A stretch of 63,776 nucleotides of DNA from assembly GCA_964519955.1 (NCBI GenBank), contig CAZFLM010000034.1, positions 1-63,776 of the forward strand. Direction: 5' to 3'. The position numbers and the translations under genes are program-made. Under the pieces are notes generated by a model, which was not told where the DNA came from, did not search any database, and saw only the letters and a program-made list of their open reading frames with translations. Shown here piece by piece: positions 59,177 through 63,776 of this stretch (position 1 is its first letter; each line of letters starts with the position of its first letter). Origin of the DNA: CAZFLM01 sp964519955 (GTDB lineage: Bacteria > Armatimonadota > Chthonomonadetes > Chthonomonadales > CAJBBX01).

Positions 59177-60013
59177 GTGCTGCAGTCACAGCGGCCAAGC
59201 GGCCGAACTCGATATGTCGGGGTCACGATCGTCGTTGTGCTGGGCATGCTCCTGGGCGTCTGGCACAACCGGCGCGAGCGTGCCGGCCTCGGCGATCCGG
59301 TCACCTCGACGGTCGGCCTCGTCACCTCTCCGCTCGTGCGCGGCGCCGTGGGCACGAGGCGCTGGTTCAGCCGGCAGACAGGCTGGCTCCTGCGCGGCCG
59401 CTCCTCCGACGAGGAGAATCGCCGACTGCGCGACCGGGTGCGTCTGCTCACCGAGCAGAACGCGGAGCTGCGCGAGGCCGCGGCCACAGCCCAGCGCTTG
59501 CGCAAGCAGCTCGGCTTCCCCCAGACACCGCCCAGCCCCAAGCTCGCCGCCGACGTGATCGCCTACCGGCCGGACCCCATGTTCGACACCATGGTCATCG
59601 CGCGCGGCTCCCGCGACGGCGTCGCCATCGGGAGCGTCGTCGTTGCTCCGGAGGGCCTGGTGGGCTACGTGTATGGCGTGGGGCTCTCCGCCTCGAACGT
59701 GCTGCTGCTCACCGACACGAACGCGGCTGTGGGGGCCATCGTGCAGCGGCCCGAGTCCCGCGCGACAGGCGTGGCCCGCGGCGACGGCGATGGCACCATG
59801 TCGCTGCTGTACATCGACCGCGACGAGGACGTCAAGGTTGGGGACGCGGTCTACTCGTCGGGGCTCGGCGGCGACCAGGGCATCTACCCGAAGGGGCTCA
59901 TGATCGGCACCGTAACGCAGGTCGGCGACCCGGGGGCGGGCGCGATGAGACCCGTCAAGCTGAAGCCCGCCGCGCCGTTCGGCCGCCTCGAAGAGGTCTA
60001 CGTCCTCAAATGA
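59177..60013 (+). CDS. mreC: Rod-shape-determining protein MreC
   Basis: About 278 residues. GTG 59177 has GGAGGT four bases upstream; a GTG at 59162 is the alternative. A membrane anchor (YVGVTIVVVLGMLLGVW) is followed by a coiled coil (about 75-120, EENRRLRDRVRLLTEQNAEL) and a double beta-barrel with VIARGSRDGVAIGSVVVAPE, SNVLLLTDTNAAVGAIVQ and GDAVYSSGLGGDQGIYPKGL. It scaffolds the elongasome in the periplasm. Its stop overlaps the mreD start (ATGA). Confidence 0.93.
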   Translation: MLQSQRPSGRTRYVGVTIVVVLGMLLGVWHNRRERAGLGDPVTSTVGLVTSPLVRGAVGTRRWFSRQTGWLLRGRSSDEENRRLRDRVRLLTEQNAELREAAATAQRLRKQLGFPQTPPSPKLAADVIAYRPDPMFDTMVIARGSRDGVAIGSVVVAPEGLVGYVYGVGLSASNVLLLTDTNAAVGAIVQRPESRATGVARGDGDGTMSLLYIDRDEDVKVGDAVYSSGLGGDQGIYPKGLMIGTVTQVGDPGAGAMRPVKLKPAAPFGRLEEVYVLK

Positions 60014-60495
60014 CCCCTCGCGGCGCTCACTGGCGGCTCCCGCTCTGCGTGCTGGTGGGTTACGTGATCCACCTCACCGCTTCGCCGCGCCTGGAGGCGT
60101 TTGGCGCGCGGCCTCACATCGGCCTGACGGTGCTGGCCATCTCCTGCCTGTTCGCGGGCCCGAACCTGGCTGCCGGGCTGGGCTTCATGGCGGGGCTCGC
60201 CGAGGCGTGGGCGAACGGGCGCTACGCGGGCAGCTACATCGTCACGCGGTCGGTTCTGGGTTACTGCGTGGGCGCGCTGGACCAGCGGGTGTTCCGGGAC
60301 CACGTGCTGATGGCGGTGGCGGCGGCGATGGTGGCCACGCTCCTCGCGAACGGGCTGTTCTTCGTGTTCGCGCCGCAGCCGCACTACGTCCGCTGGATCG
60401 TGCGCACCGTGATGTCGGCGCTGTACAACGGGGCTCTGGCGATCCCGCTCTACTTCTTGATCCGCCGCGTCGTGAGCCCACCGAGGCACCTCTGA
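60010..60495 (+). CDS. mreD: Rod-shape-determining protein MreD
   Basis: A 161-residue integral membrane protein of about five helices (LPLCVLVGYVIHLTASP, LTVLAISCLFAGPNLAAGLG, VLMAVAAAMVATLLANGLFF, LYNGALAIPLYFLIRRV). The pattern of a short polar N-terminus, GFMAGLAEAW and a C-terminal basic tail matches MreD. It starts at an ATGA overlap with mreC and ends at a TGATG overlap with the next gene, so all four genes are translationally coupled. Confidence 0.9.
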   Translation: MTPRGAHWRLPLCVLVGYVIHLTASPRLEAFGARPHIGLTVLAISCLFAGPNLAAGLGFMAGLAEAWANGRYAGSYIVTRSVLGYCVGALDQRVFRDHVLMAVAAAMVATLLANGLFFVFAPQPHYVRWIVRTVMSALYNGALAIPLYFLIRRVVSPPRHL

Positions 60496-61238
60496 TGCCC
60501 ACGACGCTGACGGGACTTGAGCTGCAGGCGTGGGAGCGGGCCGGGTTCTTCATCCGGCGAAGGGCGATGGACCATCCCGGGCTCGAGCTGTGTCACCTGA
60601 CCCTGTCCCAGGACCTCGATCGCATGCCCCGGATCGCGGTCCTGCCAATCATGCTCGCCGCGCCGCTCCACATCGACTGGTTTGTCGTCAGGCTGCCTCG
60701 CCCGAACGTCTACGACGTGTCCTCGTTACCGTCGATCGCGACGCTCGCGGTGGACCTGATGGGCCCGCACGTGGGCGTCATCTCAGCGGCACACCCCGCG
60801 CCCGGCACCGGCGGCGCCTGGCGGCGCATCCTGGGGCCGCCGATCGACGCTCCCGCGGCTGAGCAGATCCCTGCCCTCGCGCGGCTGTGGGAGGTCGCCG
60901 TCCTGCGGATGGCAGTCGAGCCGGACGAGGCGCTCTCCGTCCTGCCCGGCTCTCACATCGCACCGCCCCCGCCAGAGGCGCTGAGTGCGTTGGAGCGCGG
61001 CGACGCTCAGGCGCCCGGCGCGGTGGTCATCCGCCTCGCGCCCGGCGATGTCGCGTTCCTGAGCGCATGTCTTGTGGCGCGGCAGGCGGCTCCGCAACAG
61101 GCGGCGGTGAGCTTCCGGCTGGCCGCGGTCGACAAGTACCCGGAGTACGGCTGCCCGCGCGCGGCCGAGGACGAGCGGCTCCCCTCCTGCATGGCGTTCC
61201 GCGAGGCCGCCGATGGGCCACCGAAGGGGCTGGACTAG
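60495..61238 (+). CDS. PhyH-like protein with degenerate iron site
   Basis: A 247-residue protein starting MPTTLTGLELQAWERAGFFI, its ATG overlapping the mreD stop. The opening (WERAGFFIRRR), the phrase SVLPGSHIAPPPPE and the late segment VVIRLAPGDVAFLSACLVAR resemble phytanoyl-CoA-dioxygenase-family proteins. The usual HxD pair is not seen, and the second iron His (normally in the segment after GD) is missing: ACLVARQAAPQQ has Arg/Gln there. It may be non-catalytic. The place after mreD is often taken by a PBP2 gene; here it is not. Confidence 0.6.
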   Translation: MPTTLTGLELQAWERAGFFIRRRAMDHPGLELCHLTLSQDLDRMPRIAVLPIMLAAPLHIDWFVVRLPRPNVYDVSSLPSIATLAVDLMGPHVGVISAAHPAPGTGGAWRRILGPPIDAPAAEQIPALARLWEVAVLRMAVEPDEALSVLPGSHIAPPPPEALSALERGDAQAPGAVVIRLAPGDVAFLSACLVARQAAPQQAAVSFRLAAVDKYPEYGCPRAAEDERLPSCMAFREAADGPPKGLD

Positions 61239-61258
61239 TCTGGCGCGGCCGCGGGCAC

Positions 61259-61287
61259 TGGACAACTTGCTGGTAGGCCGCTATACT
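61259..61287 (+). promoter_or_regulatory. Promoter of the amidase gene
   Basis: TGGACA (61259-61264), 17 bases, TATACT (61282-61287). Transcription from about 61294 excludes the upstream in-frame ATG at 61288 as the start codon. Confidence 0.75.
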
Positions 61288-61341
61288 ATGCCGACCCACG
61301 CGGTGGCACAGCGCCGCCGCGGCGGGGTGATCGAGCGGTTG

Positions 61342-63114
61342 ATGGGTGTGCTTCGTCTAGTCAGGCTGTTGGCTCTTCCTCTGGCTGCTGCTTGTGTGTT
61401 GGCCGCGGCGAGACCCCTGCACGCCGACCCGCTCAGTCCGATTCCCCTCTCCATCGAGAAGCGGGTCCTCCGCCTGCCCACTCCGGCTGTCCGCGCCGTC
61501 GACGAGGTCTATGCGCCCCTGCAGTTGCTCGACGCGCTGGGCCTGAGGTACCGCGTCACCGAGCACGAGGAGAGCGTCGTCATCTCGACGCCGGCGGGCA
61601 AGGAGAAGGAGATCGGCCTGGCGCGCCCCGGCAAGACGGCGATGGTGCCGGTCTCGGCGGTGGCTGCGCTGGTCGGGCTGACGATGCGGCTGACCGAGCG
61701 CGGGTGCCTACTGGTGAAGCCGGGATCGGAGGAGCCGCCGAAGCCTGCCGATATCAAGCCTGCGGAGCCGGAGAAGAAGCCAGCGCCGAAGGCCGTGGAG
61801 CAGGCGAAGCCGGTGGAGCCGCAGCCCAAGCCCGGGGAGCCGGAGCGGAAGCCGGCGGCGCAGGCCGCCAAGCCGAGCAAGCCGGCGGAGACCAAGGCCA
61901 GGCCCGCTGAGCCCGAGAGGAAGCAGCCTTCGCAGGCTGTCGAGCCACCCAAGGCGGCCGCCGCGAAGGGCGGCGCCACTCCCGAGGCCTGCAAGCCCGC
62001 GGGCCCGGTGCAACACGCGGGCTCGCTGGAGGGGCCGCAGATCGCCGCGGCGACGCCCGCCGGCGCTTCCGGGCAGCAGGCCGCAAGGCCCAGCCTCGCA
62101 GTCACCCGGGCGCCGCGCGCGCCGCTGCCCGGGGTCGACCCGGACCTGCTCTGCCCCGCGCGCCAGCCGGCGAAGCTCCAGTGGATCGACTTCGCGGCGC
62201 CGGATCTGGCGCACGCCCAGTTCCGCCTGTACCTGGACCGCGGCGTGAGCCCGAAGATCAGCTACCTCACCGGGCCTTCGCGGCTGTCGATCGAGATACC
62301 CGGGGCCGTGCAGGACGGGGCGGCCGACTGCGCCGTGGCGCATCCGTTCGCCAAGGGGATCACCGTGGCTTGCGGGAGCACTGCCGACAGCCTGCAGGTG
62401 ACCATTCCGCTCGGGCGGCTGGTTGCGTACAGCCTCACCGAGAGCGGGCCCGGGGCATACTCCGTGAACCTGCGGCTGCCGAGGGGCGCGGGCATCAAGC
62501 CGAGCGAGGCGGTGGTGGTGATCGACCCGGGGCATGGCGGCGGGCAGACCGGCTGCCAGTACCAAGCGAGCGGCCAGTGCATCCAGGAGAAGTCGCTCAC
62601 GCTGGCCATCGCGAAGCAGGTCCAGGCCGAGCTGAAGTCGAGCGGCGTCGGGCACACCTACCTGACGCGCTCCGACGACACGCAGGTCGACCTATACGAC
62701 CGGACGAAGATCGCGGATTCCCACAACGCGGACCTGTTCGTCAGCATCCACATCGACGAGTGGTCGAAGTCGACGGCAGCGTGCGGAGCGACCGCCTACT
62801 ACCATCGGGCCGACGAGTCGAGCCGGGCGCTGGCGCAGTCGCTCATCGGGCACGTGGGGCGCGCCAGCGTTTCGCCGAGCCGCGGCGCGCTGTCGGATGG
62901 CGTGCTGTACGCGAACGGCCTCGCGGTGCTGCGCTCGGCCACCATGCCTGCCGCGCTGGTCGAGTGCGGCTACATCACCAACCCGAATGACCGCAAGGCG
63001 CTTCTGACGGAAGCGTACCGGGGCAAGATCGCGAAGGCGATCGCCAGCGGCATTTGCAGCTACCTGAGCGCCTCGCTGCCGGACGAGCCGGTGGCGGCGC
63101 TCCCCATCGAGTGA
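61342..63114 (+). CDS. N-acetylmuramoyl-L-alanine amidase (Amidase_3) with stalk domains
   Basis: About 590 residues from ATG 61342, the first start downstream of the predicted transcription start that opens with a signal peptide (MGVLRLVRLLALPLAAACVL). A copper-amine-oxidase-N-like domain follows (VRAVDEVYAPLQLLDALGLR). A Pro/Lys/Glu linker spans about 133-270 (KPAEPEKKPAPKAVEQAKP), then an AMIN-like sandwich (about 280-390). Amidase_3 zinc ligands are seen in VVIDPGHGGGQTG (His), QEKSLTLAIAKQV (Glu) and FVSIHIDEW (His); the catalytic Glu is in LVECGYITNPND. It cleaves peptide stems from glycan strands in the periplasm. Confidence 0.92.
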   Translation: MGVLRLVRLLALPLAAACVLAAARPLHADPLSPIPLSIEKRVLRLPTPAVRAVDEVYAPLQLLDALGLRYRVTEHEESVVISTPAGKEKEIGLARPGKTAMVPVSAVAALVGLTMRLTERGCLLVKPGSEEPPKPADIKPAEPEKKPAPKAVEQAKPVEPQPKPGEPERKPAAQAAKPSKPAETKARPAEPERKQPSQAVEPPKAAAAKGGATPEACKPAGPVQHAGSLEGPQIAAATPAGASGQQAARPSLAVTRAPRAPLPGVDPDLLCPARQPAKLQWIDFAAPDLAHAQFRLYLDRGVSPKISYLTGPSRLSIEIPGAVQDGAADCAVAHPFAKGITVACGSTADSLQVTIPLGRLVAYSLTESGPGAYSVNLRLPRGAGIKPSEAVVVIDPGHGGGQTGCQYQASGQCIQEKSLTLAIAKQVQAELKSSGVGHTYLTRSDDTQVDLYDRTKIADSHNADLFVSIHIDEWSKSTAACGATAYYHRADESSRALAQSLIGHVGRASVSPSRGALSDGVLYANGLAVLRSATMPAALVECGYITNPNDRKALLTEAYRGKIAKAIASGICSYLSASLPDEPVAALPIE

Positions 63115-63117
63115 ACC

Positions 63118-63621
63118 ATGCGACCCACCATCATCGCGGCCCTTGCTGCCGCCGTGCTCCTGGCCGTGCTAGTTGGAGTGCTGCTGACGCGCCGGGGCGC
63201 CGCGCCCACGCCTCCGCCACCGCCGGTCACCATCGCGCCGCCGCCCTCGCCAGGCGTTGGCGCCACGCCGCCAGCCGCCGGCGACGAGCCTGTGGACCAG
63301 GTCCGTAAGGCGCTCGACGCCGCCCTCAGCGCCGCAGCCGCCAAGCCCGCCAGCAGCCCCTTCCCCGAGGGCACCCGTCTTGTCGCGGTGAGCGTGCACG
63401 ACGACCTCGCGACCGTCGCGCTGAGTTCCGAGTTCCGCAACGTGGCGAATCAGGGCAACACGGCCGAGTCCGCGGCCCAGCAGGCGCTGCGCGCGGCGGT
63501 GGCCCAGTGCCCGAAGGTCGCGCGGATGAAGGTGCTGGTCGAAGGCAAGCCGTTCGAGGGCGAACACAGCGGCCCCTGGGACGACGTGCCGGTTCGCGAC
63601 GAGCCCGGGAGCAACCCGTGA
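63118..63621 (+). CDS. GerMN-domain membrane-anchored protein
   Basis: A 167-residue protein, three bases after the amidase stop. An N-terminal membrane segment (IIAALAAAVLLAVLVGVLLT) and a Pro-rich spacer lead to a GerMN domain (about 60-155): FPEGTRLVAVSVHDDLATVA, LSSEFRNVANQGN and VARMKVLVEGKPFEG. GerMN occurs in sporulation GerM and in lipoproteins beside amidases. With amidase and murI as neighbours, a wall-related role is likely; no sporulation genes are here. Confidence 0.85.
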   Translation: MRPTIIAALAAAVLLAVLVGVLLTRRGAAPTPPPPPVTIAPPPSPGVGATPPAAGDEPVDQVRKALDAALSAAAAKPASSPFPEGTRLVAVSVHDDLATVALSSEFRNVANQGNTAESAAQQALRAAVAQCPKVARMKVLVEGKPFEGEHSGPWDDVPVRDEPGSNP

Positions 63622-63776
63622 GGCGAGGCGAAGGAGCGATCGGAGTCTTCGACTCGGGGGTGGGCGGTCTGAGCGTGGTACGGGAGCTGCTGGCGCAGGC
63701 GCCCGGGCTGCGAGTGCTGTACGTGGGCGACCAGGCGCATGTGCCGTACGGCGGGCGGCCGCTGGAGGAGGTGCGC
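63618..63776 (+). CDS. murI: Glutamate racemase, 5' part
   Basis: A partial gene cut by the window edge: 53 codons from GTG 63618, whose GTGA overlaps the stop of the GerMN gene. The protein begins VRRGEGAIGVFDSGVGGLSV, giving the racemase motif FDSGVGG with the first active-site Asp and Ser. YVGDQAHVPYGGRPLEEVR follows, where MurI normally has YxGDxxxxPYG. It makes D-glutamate for peptidoglycan. The second catalytic Cys lies beyond the window. Confidence 0.93.
   Translation, partial: MRRGEGAIGVFDSGVGGLSVVRELLAQAPGLRVLYVGDQAHVPYGGRPLEEVR

Noticed and set aside
61213..61341. Longer start of the amidase
   Set aside because: Upstream codons overlap the previous gene or precede the predicted transcription start at about 61294, and would bury the signal peptide.
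1..63776. Prophage, integron or defence island
   Set aside because: No integrase, terminase, capsid, restriction or CRISPR-associated gene is seen; the only defence-related item is the toxin-antitoxin pair.

Overview
The window is high-GC, gene-dense chromosomal DNA from a diderm bacterium. An outer membrane is implied by a TolC-family channel with a MacA-like adaptor and an LTXXQ-type periplasmic protein. Gene types otherwise common in Terrabacteria are also present: split glycine decarboxylase (gcvPA/gcvPB), a LipM-like octanoyltransferase, PdxS, and a GerMN protein beside murI. Armatimonadota or a relative is my best guess, from gene content only. No rRNA, tRNA, prophage or CRISPR array was seen. 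Most of the many long overlapping reading frames are high-GC shadows.

Layout. 104-2719 gyrA. 2917-5449 a secreted ankyrin/propeller protein and a HigBA-like toxin-antitoxin pair. 5509-8689 three coupled paralogous HEAT-repeat membrane proteins. 8971-14478 three large exported proteins. 14589-15257 a small membrane protein and a lone receiver. 15403-20579 the glycine cleavage operon gcvT-gcvH-gcvPA-gcvPB-lipM. 20776-22537 ferritin and kbl. 22691-26851 an arabinokinase-like protein, a sulfatase-maturase-type radical SAM enzyme and L-rhamnose isomerase. 27157-29109 dxs. 29361-34161 a 1201-residue secreted protein and a zinc-ribbon membrane protein. 34276-39487 a signalling group (GAF/PAS histidine kinase, sigma54-type regulator without a DNA-binding domain, receiver-PilZ protein). 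39596-40567 a Gfo/Idh/MocA oxidoreductase. 41773-47561 a TolC-MacA-MacB-type export operon with an embedded LTXXQ protein. 47658-53001 a polytopic membrane protein, a class II aldolase and a YfhO-like protein. 53461-55708 mntH and a tandem universal stress protein. 56217-57784 a VOC protein and pdxS. 58097-61238 mreBCD plus a degenerate PhyH-like gene. 61342-63776 amidase, GerMN protein and the start of murI.

Regulation. Several genes have nearly identical vegetative promoters, TTGACA or one mismatch, a 17-base spacer, and TATACT or a close variant. Long perfect hairpins mark transcription ends. One strong promoter (40709-40737) is followed by about 365 bases without a convincing gene, making it a candidate structured leader or small RNA.

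Most unusual content. A dispersed intergenic repeat family (core GGGCAGGGACGCCC, two variable bases, CCCACCACGG) occurs at seven or more places. Two extended copies begin exactly at the TAG stop codon of the neighbouring gene. One copy is split by a 150-base element with perfect 19-base terminal inverted repeats and a GGGA target duplication, a MITE whose empty site can be read from the sister copies. The three HEAT paralogues share a 104-base 3' block that is far more conserved than their bodies.

Metabolic links. GcvPA/PB and Kbl both need PLP, which PdxS helps to make. GcvH needs the lipoyl group that LipM would help supply. RhaA, the aldolase, the arabinokinase-like protein and the oxidoreductase suggest deoxysugar or plant-sugar use. 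MreBCD, the amidase and MurI serve cell-wall growth.
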